Assembly: GCF_002379585.1 (NCBI RefSeq)
Contig: NZ_DFUE01000079.1
Coordinates: 29,142-54,707, forward strand
From: Pseudomonas sp. UBA4194
GTDB taxonomy: Bacteria; Pseudomonadota; Gammaproteobacteria; Pseudomonadales; Pseudomonadaceae
Reading direction: 5' to 3'
Length of the DNA: 25,566 bases
The position numbers were made by a program, and so were the translations under genes. A model generated the notes under the pieces. It was not told the origin of the DNA and ran no database searches. It saw nothing but the letters and a program-made list of their open reading frames with translations. Shown piece after piece: positions 7,892 to 16,507 of this stretch (the first letter of the stretch is position 1; every line of letters begins with the position of its first letter).

Positions 7892-7903
7892 TTGGCATCC
7901 CAA
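7892..7903. promoter_or_regulatory. Candidate GntR operator, site 3
   Basis: TTGGCATCCCAA again has perfect TTGG/CCAA ends. It lies just downstream of site 2 in the leader of the crotonase operon, 41 bases before the start codon. Confidence 0.65.
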
Positions 7904-7944
7904 AAAAGACCGATCACAAAACCAATTACAAGAAAGGTGTCGAC

Positions 7945-8742
7945 ATGAACAGCCTCACGCAACCCAACGATGTGGTGCTGCTGGAACGCAGCGGCGCAAT
8001 CGCTACGGTGATCCTCAACCGCCCCGACAAACTCAACGCCACCACCTTGCAGAGTTGGCAGTCCCTGGCTGACACCCTGCGCCAACTGGATGCCGACGAC
8101 AGCGTGCGCTGCATCATCCTGCGCGGTGCAGGCACCCAGGCGTTCGCGCCCGGCAATGACATCTCGGAATTCGAAACCAGCCGCAGCAACGTCGATCAGG
8201 CCCGCACCTATGGTCGCGTCATGCACGACGCGCTGGCTGCCATCGACGGCTGCCGCCATCCTCTGGTGGCCATGATCCATGGCATCTGTGTCGGCGGCGG
8301 GCTGGGCATCGCTTCGCTGTGCGACATCCGCATCTGTGGCGAGTCCAGCCGCTTCGGCGTCCCGGTGAACAAGCTGGGCCTGGCCATGGCCCATGCCGAA
8401 ATGGGCGGACTGATGCGTATCGCAGGCCCCGACGTCACCCTGCAGATCCTGCTCGAAGGTCGCGTATTCGGTGCCCAGGAAGCGTTCGAAAAAGGCCTGG
8501 TCAGCCGCGTAGTGGCCGACGACCAGGTTGAAGCCAGTGCACTGCAAAGCGCGGAACGCATCGCGGCCGGAGCGCCGCTCATCGCCCGCTGGCACAAACG
8601 TTTTGTGCGCCGTCTGGAGAACCCGGCCCCGCTCAGCGCCCAGGAGTACGAAGAAGCCTTCGCCTGCTTCGGCACCGAGGACTTTCAGATCGGCTACCAA
8701 GCCTTCCTTGCCAAACGCAAACCCGTATTTGGAGGACACTGA
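7945..8742 (+). CDS. Crotonase-fold protein (enoyl-CoA hydratase/isomerase family) lacking the hydratase glutamates
   Basis: This 265-aa protein of the crotonase superfamily acts on acyl-CoA thioesters in the cytoplasm. Oxyanion-hole segments are present: FAPGNDISEF (67-76) and ICVGGGLGIA (114-123). By alignment from memory with rat mitochondrial enoyl-CoA hydratase, the two catalytic glutamates (144 and 164) correspond here to Gly121 and Val141. Simple hydration is therefore doubtful; isomerase, racemase, lyase or other chemistry is possible. Glu152 in AHAEMGGL is a candidate alternative catalytic residue. The start has AGAAAGGTG upstream. It is the first gene of an operon with a CoA-transferase 1 base downstream and an MFS transporter, under a GntR regulator. 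Confidence 0.85.
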   Translation: MNSLTQPNDVVLLERSGAIATVILNRPDKLNATTLQSWQSLADTLRQLDADDSVRCIILRGAGTQAFAPGNDISEFETSRSNVDQARTYGRVMHDALAAIDGCRHPLVAMIHGICVGGGLGIASLCDIRICGESSRFGVPVNKLGLAMAHAEMGGLMRIAGPDVTLQILLEGRVFGAQEAFEKGLVSRVVADDQVEASALQSAERIAAGAPLIARWHKRFVRRLENPAPLSAQEYEEAFACFGTEDFQIGYQAFLAKRKPVFGGH

Positions 8743-8743
8743 T

Positions 8744-9946
8744 ATGGCCGGTCCATTGGCAGGAATGAAAGTCATCGAGCTGTCGCACATCATGTCCGGC
8801 CCGGTCTGCGGGATGATGCTGGCCGACATGGGTGCCGAGGTGATCAAGGTCGAGAAAATGGACGGCGGCGACGATTGCCGACGTTTCGCCCCTATCCTGG
8901 CGCACGGTGAGTCCGCCTCCTTCATGATGCTTAATCGAAACAAGCGCGACATCGCTCTCAACCTCAAGACCGAGGGCGGCAAGGAAGTGCTGCGCCGGCT
9001 GTTGGCCGACGCCGACGTGGTCACCGAAAACTATCGCAAGGGCACCATGGAAAAGCTCGGCCTGGGCTATGAAGAGCTCAAGGCGCTCAACCCCGGCTTG
9101 ATCTACTGCTCGGTGTCAGGCTACGGCCGCACCGGGCCCTTCGCCGACAAAGGTGGCTTCGACCTGATTGCCCAGGGGCTGTCCGGGATGATGAGCAACA
9201 CCGGTGAACTGGGGCAGGACCCGATCAAGGCCGGTTCGCCCATCGCCGACATCAACGCCGGCATCCTCGCCGCGCTGGGCATCGCCGCCGCCTACGCCCA
9301 CAAGTTGCAGACTGGACAAGGGCAAATCGTCGACACCTCGCTGCTGGAAGCCGGTTTCCAGCAAATGTACTGGCCTGCCGCCAACTACTTCGCCGAAGGC
9401 GTAATCCTGCCCAAGATGGGCTCGGCCAACTCCACCAGCACCCCATACCAGGCGTTCCGTACCCGCGACGGCTGGATCAACATCGGTGCCGCCAATCAGG
9501 GTAATTACGAACGCTTGTTGCAGGTGCTGGACGCGCCGGAGATTGCCAACGACCCACGCTTCGCCACCAACCCGCAGCGCATGAAGCACCGTGAGGACCT
9601 GGTAGCCCTGATCACCGCACGGCTGATACAGGACAGCACCGACAATTGGGTCGAGCGACTCGACGCGGTCGGCCTGCCGGTGGGTGCGGTACTGGACATT
9701 TCCCAGGCTGTGGAGCACCCACAGATCCTCGAGCGGGAGATGATCGTTGAAACCCATCACCCCGTGACCGGCTCGGCGCGCAGCATCGCCCTGCCGATCC
9801 GTTTCTCGCAAACCCCCCGCCATGTTCACAGCCCCGCGCCTCTGCACGGCGAGCACACCGTCGAGATTCTTCGGGAGCATGGCTTCGATGCCCAGCGCAT
9901 CGACGAACTGAGGCACGAAGGCGCCATCCTGGCCAAGACCGGCTGA
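8744..9946 (+). CDS. Family III CoA-transferase (CaiB/BaiF type)
   Basis: This 400-aa cytoplasmic enzyme of the formyl-CoA/CaiB transferase family moves CoA between carboxylates. The N-terminal signature is present (PLAGMKVIELSHIMSGPVCG, ADMGAEVIKVE), as are NRNKRDIALNLK and GYGRTGPFADKGGFDLIAQ. Asp140 in GGFDLIAQGLSG is the likely acyl-anhydride nucleophile. The ATG at 8744 is one base after the crotonase stop and has GGAGG eight bases upstream. The frame stays open upstream to 8528, but that part overlaps the crotonase and is not used. In this operon it likely activates the imported carboxylate to its CoA ester. Acid specificity cannot be told from the sequence. Confidence 0.92.
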   Translation: MAGPLAGMKVIELSHIMSGPVCGMMLADMGAEVIKVEKMDGGDDCRRFAPILAHGESASFMMLNRNKRDIALNLKTEGGKEVLRRLLADADVVTENYRKGTMEKLGLGYEELKALNPGLIYCSVSGYGRTGPFADKGGFDLIAQGLSGMMSNTGELGQDPIKAGSPIADINAGILAALGIAAAYAHKLQTGQGQIVDTSLLEAGFQQMYWPAANYFAEGVILPKMGSANSTSTPYQAFRTRDGWINIGAANQGNYERLLQVLDAPEIANDPRFATNPQRMKHREDLVALITARLIQDSTDNWVERLDAVGLPVGAVLDISQAVEHPQILEREMIVETHHPVTGSARSIALPIRFSQTPRHVHSPAPLHGEHTVEILREHGFDAQRIDELRHEGAILAKTG

Positions 9947-9956
9947 GCCACCTACC

Positions 9957-9973
9957 GGGCCTGCTGCAGGCCC
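9957..9973 (+). other. Small intergenic hairpin
   Basis: A perfect 7-bp stem (GGGCCTG/CAGGCCC) with a CTG loop lies 10 bases after the CoA-transferase stop and 43 bases before the MFS start. There is no T-run, so it is more likely an mRNA-stabilising or processing hairpin within the operon than a terminator. Confidence 0.5.
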
Positions 9974-10016
9974 ACCTACAGCGTTATCTACGACAACAAC
10001 AAGAAGGTAGCGAACA

Positions 10017-11306
10017 ATGAACAGGTTCAAGCTCAAGGCCACCACCACCGTCATGGTGCTGTTGTGCCTGATGTACTTCATCACCTACGTCGACCGCGTC
10101 AACGTCAGTACCGCCGCCGCGCATTTCAGCACCGAACTGGGGCTGAGCAATACCCAGTTGGGCTTCATCTTCTCGGCCTTTGCCTACCCCTACATGATCT
10201 TTCAGTTCATTGGCGGCTGGGTCAGTGATCGCTTCGGTGCCAAGCGCACCCTGATCGTGTGTGCGTTCATCTGGGCGGGGGCCACGGTGCTGACCGGCCT
10301 GGCGGGCGGCTTCCTCAGCCTGGTGGCGGCACGCATGCTGCTGGGCCTGGGCGAAGGGGCAACGTTCCCGGCGGCCACCAGTGCCATGGCGGCCTGGGTG
10401 TCCAAGGACAAGCGTGGCTTTGCCCAGGGCATCACGCACTCGGCGGCCCGGCTGGGCAATGCCATGGCGCCGATCATGGTCATGGGCCTGATGACCGCCT
10501 ACGATTGGCGCTTTGCCTTTTACCTGCTGGGAGGCATCAGCTTTGGCTGGATTGTGCTGTGGTGGGTGACCTACACCGAGAAACCGGCGGACCATCCGCG
10601 CATCACGGCCGAGGAAATTGCCAATCTGCCGCCGCCCAAGGTGCGCCGCAAAGATGCACCCGGCACCTATCGCCGGCTGTTCAAGCGCATGATCCCGGTG
10701 TCCAGCGTGTACTTTTGCTACAACTGGATTCTCTGGCTGATGCTGAGCTGGATCCCGATGTACTTCATGCACAACTACAAGCTCAACATCAAGGAAGCCG
10801 TGTTGTTCACCTCTGGGGTGTTCTTTGCCGGGGTGGTGGGCGATCTGCTCGGGGGCTGGTTGAGCGACAGGATTCTGCACCGCACCGGTAACCTGAAACT
10901 GGCCAGGACCTGGCTGGTGGCAGTCTGCATGGGCTTGACCGGGTTGTCGTTGATCCCGGTCCTGTTGTTCAACGAGCCCATGTACTCGTTGGTGTTCCTG
11001 GCCCTGGCGCTGTTCTTCAATGAAATGACCGTGGGGCCCATGTGGGCCGTACCCATGGACATTGCCCATGACCGCGCCGGTACCGCGAGCGGGATCATGA
11101 ACGGCACGGCGGCCACCGCCACCATCATCAGCCCCTTGCTGGCCGGTTACCTGATCGACCGCACCGGGGACTGGAGCCTGCCGTTCATGGTATCCATTGG
11201 TGTGCTGGCCTGCGGCATGCTGCTGACCTTTACCATGAAGCCGCAGAATGCCTTCGTGGCGGGACCGGAGTTGCAGCCAGAGATGGCGTTGAAACCGGCG
11301 GTATGA
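10017..11306 (+). CDS. MFS transporter, anion:cation symporter-like
   Basis: This 429-aa inner-membrane protein has about 12 transmembrane segments and the MFS loop 2-3 motif GGWVSDRFGAKRT (about 66-78). MYFITYVDRVNVSTAA near the N-terminus resembles the organic-anion ACS family (glucarate, galactonate, phthalate and similar substrates). A central cytoplasmic loop lies about 185-225. AGAAGG precedes the ATG at 10017. As third gene of the GntR-controlled operon it likely imports the carboxylate that the CoA-transferase activates. The exact substrate is unknown. Confidence 0.88.
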   Translation: MNRFKLKATTTVMVLLCLMYFITYVDRVNVSTAAAHFSTELGLSNTQLGFIFSAFAYPYMIFQFIGGWVSDRFGAKRTLIVCAFIWAGATVLTGLAGGFLSLVAARMLLGLGEGATFPAATSAMAAWVSKDKRGFAQGITHSAARLGNAMAPIMVMGLMTAYDWRFAFYLLGGISFGWIVLWWVTYTEKPADHPRITAEEIANLPPPKVRRKDAPGTYRRLFKRMIPVSSVYFCYNWILWLMLSWIPMYFMHNYKLNIKEAVLFTSGVFFAGVVGDLLGGWLSDRILHRTGNLKLARTWLVAVCMGLTGLSLIPVLLFNEPMYSLVFLALALFFNEMTVGPMWAVPMDIAHDRAGTASGIMNGTAATATIISPLLAGYLIDRTGDWSLPFMVSIGVLACGMLLTFTMKPQNAFVAGPELQPEMALKPAV

Positions 11307-11351
11307 GAATTCAGGACGCGACCTTTCCCGGCTGGCTGCACCCGTAAAACC

Positions 11352-11376
11352 TGGGAGCGGGCTCTGCCCGCGATAG
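11352..11376. repeat. Lone REP element of the GCGGGCTCTGCCCGC type
   Basis: TGGGAGCGGGCTCTGCCCGC followed by GATAG is the same forward arm found 16 times in the array at 20409-23193. The hairpin core is GCGGGC-TCT-GCCCGC. It lies between the convergent MFS and dnaE2 genes, where it could also act in transcript ending. No inverted partner is next to it. Confidence 0.85.
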
Positions 11377-11387
11377 CAGCCGCAGGA

Positions 11388-14300
11388 TCAGCGAAAATCC
11401 CGACTCTTCACATCCAGCCCATGCAACATCTCACTCACATCCGCCATGTACCCGGCAATCACATGGCGGACCCCATCCTTGTGCTCGAAGCGGCCCTTGA
11501 CCTGCATCATCTGCGACCCCACCAGGACACGCCGCTGCCGTTCCGCCAAATCCCGCCAGACCACCACGTTGATCATGCCGAATTCATCTTCCAGCGTAAC
11601 GAAGGTCACGCCGGTGGCGGTCGAGGGCCGCTGCCTGCCTGTGACCAGACCGGCGACGATTACCGGCCGCCCATGCTCCACCCCTTCCAGATCCTGAGAA
11701 CTGCGCCAGCGCATGTCTCGTAACCGTGTCCGCAGCATGGCTAGGGGATGGGGACCCAAGGTGGTGCCGAGACTGGCATAATCGGCGTACATGTCCTCGC
11801 CGACACTGGGCGTGGGCAGGCTGATCGCGGCTTCGCGCTGACTGGGCAACGTCGCAAACAACGGCAACTGTTGCTCCACACTCGCCACATCCCAACGGGC
11901 TCGGTGCCGGTTGCCGGCCAGGCCGTGCAAGGCATTCGCGTCCGCCAACTGCTCCAGTGCACGATTGTCCAGCCCGGCGCGCCGCGCCATGTCGTTCACA
12001 TCCAGGAACGCACCCGCTCGACGTGCCTGCTGCAGGCTACGGCCTGCGTCTTCATGCAGCCCCTTGATCATCCGCAACCCCAAGCGCAATGCCGGCTGGC
12101 GTTCGCCGCTGTCTTCAAGGCTGCAATCCCAATCACTGAACTGCACATCCACTGGCAGGATGCTCAGATGATGACGCCTGGCATCCTGAAGGATCTGGTC
12201 CGGGCTGTAGAAACCCATGGGCCAACTGTTGATCAAGGCGCAGGCAAAGGCGACGGGCTCGTGACACTTGAGCCAGCAACTGGCATAGGTCAGCAAGGCG
12301 AAACTGGCGGCATGGGATTCGGGAAAACCGTAGCTGCCAAAACCTTTGATCTGCTCGAAGATCTTCTGGGCAAACTCCAGGGTGTAGCCATTCTTGAGCA
12401 TGCCCTCGGTCAGGCGAATCTGATGAGGCTCCAGTCCGCCATGGCGTTTCCAGGCGGCCATGGAGCGGCGCAACTGGTCAGCTTCGCCTGGGGTGTAACC
12501 CGCGGCGACGATGGCCAGCTCCATTACCTGCTCCTGGAACAAGGGGACGCCCAACGTGCGCTCAAAGACTTTTTTCAAGGCCTCGGAAGGATAACTCACC
12601 GGCTCTTCGCCGTTTCGGCGTCTCAGGTACGGGTGCACCATGTCGCCCACGATCGGCCCTGGTCGCACGATCGCCACCTCGATCACCAGGTCGTAGAAGG
12701 TCCGAGGCTTGAGCCTAGGCAGCATGGCCATCTGCGCACGTGACTCGATCTGGAATACACCAATGGTATCGGCGCGGCTGATCATGGCGTAGGTGGTGGC
12801 GCACTCCTGGGGAATGGTCGCCAAGGTGAGGTCGCGGCCTCGATAGCCACGTACCAGATCGAAGCAGCGCCGAATCGCGCTGAGCATGCCCAGCGCCAGG
12901 ATATCCACCTTGAGCAAGCCCACCGCATCGAGGTCATCCTTGTCCCACTGGATCACCGTACGCTCGGCCATGGCGGCGTTTTCCACCGGCACCAGGGTAT
13001 CGAGAGGATGCTCGGAAATCACGAAGCCGCCGGGGTGCTGCGACAGGTGCCGGGGAAACCCGATGAGCTCGGCCGTCAAGGCCATGACCCGCTTGAGCAC
13101 GGGGCTGTCGGGCTCGAACCCCGCCTCCACCAGCCGCTCCACGGGTGGCAGATGGTCGCTCCAGCGGCCAAAACAGTTGGCCAGGGCATTGATCTGGTCG
13201 GGCGGCAGACTCAGGGCCCGAGCCACGTCGCGCACGGCGCCGGCACCCCGGTAGCTGCTGGCGACTGCGGTGAGCGCCGCGCGCTCGCGGCCGTAGCGCT
13301 TGAATACATACTGCAGGACTTCTTCGCGGCGTTCGTGCTCGAAGTCCACGTCGATATCCGGCGGTTCGTTGCGTTCCTTGGAGATGAAGCGCTCGAACAG
13401 CATGTTGGTCTTGCGCGGGTCCAACTCGGTGATGCCCAAAGCAAAGCACACCACCGAATTGGCAGCCGACCCGCGGCCTTGACACAGAATATGGCGCTCG
13501 CGGGCGAAGCGCACGATGTCGTGCACCGTCAGAAAGTAGCTCTCATAACCCAGTTCGATAATCAACTGCAGCTCGCGGTCCAGCAGCGCCTGCAGCTCAG
13601 CCGTCATGTCGGTGCCCCACCGCCACAAGGCACCGCGCGCAGTCAGCTCGCGCAACCAGCTGCCGGCAGTGTGTTCGGCGGGCACCAGTTCATGGGGGTA
13701 GTGGTATTGCAGTTGGCCGAGGTCGAATTGACAGCGCCGGGCAATCGCTACCGACTCGGCCAGCAAGGCCTCTGGATACAACTCGGCCAGCTGCGCCACC
13801 GGCCGTAGATGTCGCTCGCCATTGGCAAACAGAAAATGCCCGGCCTCGGCCACCGGCACGTGGTGGCGGATAGCGGTGAGGGTATCCTGCAACGCGCGAC
13901 GACCCCGGGCGTGCATGTGCACATCACCGCTGGCGACCGCCGGCAGGCCCAGTTGCGCCGCCAACCCCTGCAAGGCTTGCAGCCGCCGCTGGTCGTCGGG
14001 GCCACGGTGCAGCTGAACACTGACCCACAGGCGCCCGGAAAAGCGCCCCTTGAGCCAGTGACCATGGGCCAGATCGAACGGCTCACGGGGCACCCAAAGC
14101 GCCAACAGACCCTGGCGGTCGATAGCGTCGAGGTCTTCGCGCAGCAGCTGATACCGACCCTTTGGTGCGCGGCGTCGAGCCAGGGTGATCAACCGGCACA
14201 ATGCCTGATAGCCCGCCAGGTTCTGCGCCAGCAACACCAGTTTGGGCCCTTGATGGATCTGCATCTCACTGCCGACGATCAGCGCCAACCCGGTTTCCTG

Positions 14301-14468
14301 GGCGGCTTGCCACGCACGGACGATACCGGCCATGGTGCATTCATCGGTGATCGCCAAAGCCTGGTAACCATGGGCAGCAGCACGGGCGAACAGCTCCTTG
14401 GCGCTGGACGCACCCCGCTGGAAGCTGAAATTGGACAAGCAATGCAGTTCGGCGTACTCCACGCTCAT
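11388..14468 (-). CDS. dnaE2: Error-prone DNA polymerase, DnaE2 (ImuC)
   Basis: This 1026-aa C-family polymerase does translesion synthesis in the damage-induced mutasome with ImuA and ImuB. The order is: PHP domain (about 5-250, with HCLSNFSFQRGAS and AITDECTMAG), polymerase palm with PPDIDVDFEHER (catalytic Asp371, Asp373) and Asp522 in GLLKVDILALG, fingers, tandem helix-hairpin-helix, and a C-terminal OB fold (about 920-985, RPVIVAGLVTGRQRPSTATG). Its length matches DnaE2 rather than the ~1160-residue replicative DnaE. The start ATG overlaps the imuB stop by one base (ATGA), so translation is coupled. Its expression follows the LexA2 box at 17112-17125. Confidence 0.96.
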   Translation of the reverse strand: MSVEYAELHCLSNFSFQRGASSAKELFARAAAHGYQALAITDECTMAGIVRAWQAAQETGLALIVGSEMQIHQGPKLVLLAQNLAGYQALCRLITLARRRAPKGRYQLLREDLDAIDRQGLLALWVPREPFDLAHGHWLKGRFSGRLWVSVQLHRGPDDQRRLQALQGLAAQLGLPAVASGDVHMHARGRRALQDTLTAIRHHVPVAEAGHFLFANGERHLRPVAQLAELYPEALLAESVAIARRCQFDLGQLQYHYPHELVPAEHTAGSWLRELTARGALWRWGTDMTAELQALLDRELQLIIELGYESYFLTVHDIVRFARERHILCQGRGSAANSVVCFALGITELDPRKTNMLFERFISKERNEPPDIDVDFEHERREEVLQYVFKRYGRERAALTAVASSYRGAGAVRDVARALSLPPDQINALANCFGRWSDHLPPVERLVEAGFEPDSPVLKRVMALTAELIGFPRHLSQHPGGFVISEHPLDTLVPVENAAMAERTVIQWDKDDLDAVGLLKVDILALGMLSAIRRCFDLVRGYRGRDLTLATIPQECATTYAMISRADTIGVFQIESRAQMAMLPRLKPRTFYDLVIEVAIVRPGPIVGDMVHPYLRRRNGEEPVSYPSEALKKVFERTLGVPLFQEQVMELAIVAAGYTPGEADQLRRSMAAWKRHGGLEPHQIRLTEGMLKNGYTLEFAQKIFEQIKGFGSYGFPESHAASFALLTYASCWLKCHEPVAFACALINSWPMGFYSPDQILQDARRHHLSILPVDVQFSDWDCSLEDSGERQPALRLGLRMIKGLHEDAGRSLQQARRAGAFLDVNDMARRAGLDNRALEQLADANALHGLAGNRHRARWDVASVEQQLPLFATLPSQREAAISLPTPSVGEDMYADYASLGTTLGPHPLAMLRTRLRDMRWRSSQDLEGVEHGRPVIVAGLVTGRQRPSTATGVTFVTLEDEFGMINVVVWRDLAERQRRVLVGSQMMQVKGRFEHKDGVRHVIAGYMADVSEMLHGLDVKSRDFR

Positions 14469-15880
14469 CAGAACCAGCCTTGCAGCACCAGCTCGCTGCC
14501 CTCACCTACCGTTTGATACGCCCAGGCCTGACGGCCAGCGGCGGTTTGCACCCGATAGTAATCCCGGCGTACGTCCCCACCGTCCCACCAGCCAGATTCG
14601 ATACGCTCAGGGCCGGCGAGGATGCGCAGCCCTGATTCGACCAGCGGTTGCGGCGCCGGCAAGAGCCAGCCTGGGCGTCGTGGGGCGAGGTCCAGCAAGC
14701 CGCCCTTGAGAGGGCGATCCAGACGCCAGGCGCACTCCGGCCGGTGGTCTGCATGGGCTCGCACTTCCTGTAGTGCCTCATCGCCGAGGCGAGCCCGCAG
14801 CCGCTCGCGCAGCTGTTCCCAGGGCTGACTTTGTTGCGGGCGCTGGTCGAAAAGTTCCTGACGGCTGGGCACGAACGTGGGCAGGTCCTCGGCCACCAGC
14901 CGCACCACCTGCACCGGCCGGGGTACCTGCAACTGTTCGAAGCGGCCACGGGCCAACTCGAACAGCATGCCCGCATCCCGCTCGGCGCCCAGCAAGCCCA
15001 CCTTGACCAGGGTGTCTTCGCCCACGGCATGTTGCAGATGCAAAGTGAAACGCTGAACCCCGGCATCACGACCGGCCAGATACGCTGCCAGGTCGCTGAT
15101 CAGACGGCGCAGCGGGAACAGCAGGGCCTGATGGGATTCCACATCAAAATTCAGTTCAATGCGTTGATCGAAGAAATCCGGAGGATTGAAGAACTCCAAT
15201 GCCAGCCGACGTTGGCCCAGCAAAGCATCAAGATGGTTGAGCACCGTTGCCGGAAACCGCCGCGCCAACTGCGCACGCGGCAGACCCAGCACCTGTCCAA
15301 GCTGGCGTAGGCCCATGCGCTTGAGGGCAATGGCGTTTTCTTCGGGTAAGCCAAGGCGATCGATCGGCAGCCGGCGCAAGGTGCCGAGCAGTGCCGCCTC
15401 ATCGTCGACCGCCAGGCCATCGTAGGCATTGGCGAGCATTCTTGCGGCCACTGGATTGGGTGCCAGGGTGATCCGATGGCTGAAACCCAATTCGGTGAGC
15501 TCGGCACGCAGGCGGGCCTCGAACGCCGGCCACGGACCGAAAAGGCCCAGGGTCGACTGCACTTCCAGCAGCAGCACCCGGGGATAATGCAGGCTGACCT
15601 GTGAGCTGAAGCGGTAGGCCCAGGCGGCCAGGAATTGTTGCCAGTGTTCGATCTGCTCAGGCTCGTATTCAGCGGTGGCAAAATCCTTGCTCAGCAATCC
15701 GGCAGCCGTCAGCGACTGTCCGGGTCGCAATCCCAACGCCCTGGCGGCCGGATTGACGGCCTGTAGCACCCGACGCTGGGTCGGACCGCTGACCAGGGCC
15801 AGGGGTTGCGCAGCGTCGTCGCGCTGGCGCATCACACCATCGAGCGCCAGCTGCGGCAACAGAATGCAGGCCCAGAGCAT
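14468..15880 (-). CDS. imuB: ImuB, catalytically inactive Y-family polymerase-like mutasome protein
   Basis: This 470-aa relative of Y-family polymerases is thought to be an adaptor that brings DnaE2 to the beta clamp. The first catalytic segment reads LWACILLPQLALDG rather than the usual D-M-D motif. The second reads RVLLLEVQSTLGLFG where active enzymes have a Ser-Ile-Asp-Glu motif, so it is probably non-catalytic as in other ImuB proteins. A helix-hairpin-helix-like region lies at about 176-209. QELF at 341-344 resembles a short clamp-binding motif, though this is tentative. It starts 6 bases after imuA stops, and its stop overlaps the dnaE2 start by one base. Confidence 0.93.
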   Translation of the reverse strand: MLWACILLPQLALDGVMRQRDDAAQPLALVSGPTQRRVLQAVNPAARALGLRPGQSLTAAGLLSKDFATAEYEPEQIEHWQQFLAAWAYRFSSQVSLHYPRVLLLEVQSTLGLFGPWPAFEARLRAELTELGFSHRITLAPNPVAARMLANAYDGLAVDDEAALLGTLRRLPIDRLGLPEENAIALKRMGLRQLGQVLGLPRAQLARRFPATVLNHLDALLGQRRLALEFFNPPDFFDQRIELNFDVESHQALLFPLRRLISDLAAYLAGRDAGVQRFTLHLQHAVGEDTLVKVGLLGAERDAGMLFELARGRFEQLQVPRPVQVVRLVAEDLPTFVPSRQELFDQRPQQSQPWEQLRERLRARLGDEALQEVRAHADHRPECAWRLDRPLKGGLLDLAPRRPGWLLPAPQPLVESGLRILAGPERIESGWWDGGDVRRDYYRVQTAAGRQAWAYQTVGEGSELVLQGWF

Positions 15881-15886
15881 GGCCGC

Positions 15887-16507
15887 TCAGCTCCATGAAC
15901 CAAGGGCGACCGGGGCGGTGGGTGCCAGCCCGCCCCGACACTTGAGCACGCGCAACTGGGGCGGATTGCCTTCCAGTGTCAGGCGCAGCGCCGCCGGTGA
16001 AGGGTTCACCGCCGCCTGCAAGGGGCGCAGGGCAAAGCCCAGGGTTTCACCTGTTTCCGCGGCGACCTGCAAACGCCGCAGCGCACGATCATCGGCCCCT
16101 TGCGGCCAGCACAACACGGCACCACAACTGCCGGAGCGCAGGCACTGCTCCGCGGCCCACAAACCCTCGCTGCCCTGTGCCTGCACAACCGCCAGGCGCG
16201 CCATGTCGACGCCGGCGGCCAGCCATGCCTGCGGATAGGGAATGAACGGCGCTCCCACCAGGACCACCCGCTCGCCCGCCTGAGTCAGGCGTGCCAGGGA
16301 CGGCCACAGCAACTGCAATTCACCACTGCCGTCGTTCGCCAGGAGGATTTCGCTCAACGCTGCCGGGGGCCAGCCACCACTGGGCAGGGCTGCATCCAGC
16401 AGAGCGTGGCCGGTGGGCTGCACGCCGAGCGGAGGTGCCTGCTGACGCCCACGCCAGATTCGCCGCTGGTCGAGCAGGCCGTCCAGGCTGACTACGGCCC
16501 CCATCAT
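15887..16507 (-). CDS. imuA: ImuA, RecA-like mutasome protein
   Basis: This 206-aa protein, sometimes annotated SulA-like or RecA-like, is part of the LexA2-controlled mutagenesis operon. Visible features are HALLDAALPSGGWPPAALSE (the ImuA/RecA-like start of the core) and LQLLWPSLARL, with no convincing complete Walker A motif. The start is at ATGATG overlapping the lexA2 stop; either ATG (16507 or 16504) is possible. It is followed 6 bases later by imuB. The exact biochemical role in the complex is not established from sequence. Confidence 0.92.
   Translation of the reverse strand: MMGAVVSLDGLLDQRRIWRGRQQAPPLGVQPTGHALLDAALPSGGWPPAALSEILLANDGSGELQLLWPSLARLTQAGERVVLVGAPFIPYPQAWLAAGVDMARLAVVQAQGSEGLWAAEQCLRSGSCGAVLCWPQGADDRALRRLQVAAETGETLGFALRPLQAAVNPSPAALRLTLEGNPPQLRVLKCRGGLAPTAPVALGSWS

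Noticed and set aside
9957..9973. Rho-independent terminator between the CoA-transferase and MFS genes
   Set aside because: The stem is perfect but no T-run follows, and the genes look like one operon.
9984..11069. 361-codon minus-strand frame opposite the MFS gene
   Set aside because: Gln/His/Gly-rich translation typical of antisense to a membrane protein gene; no domain.
15040..15880. imuB as an active Y-family polymerase (DinB/UmuC)
   Set aside because: The usual catalytic acidic motifs are not present, and the gene order lexA2-imuA-imuB-dnaE2 identifies it as ImuB.
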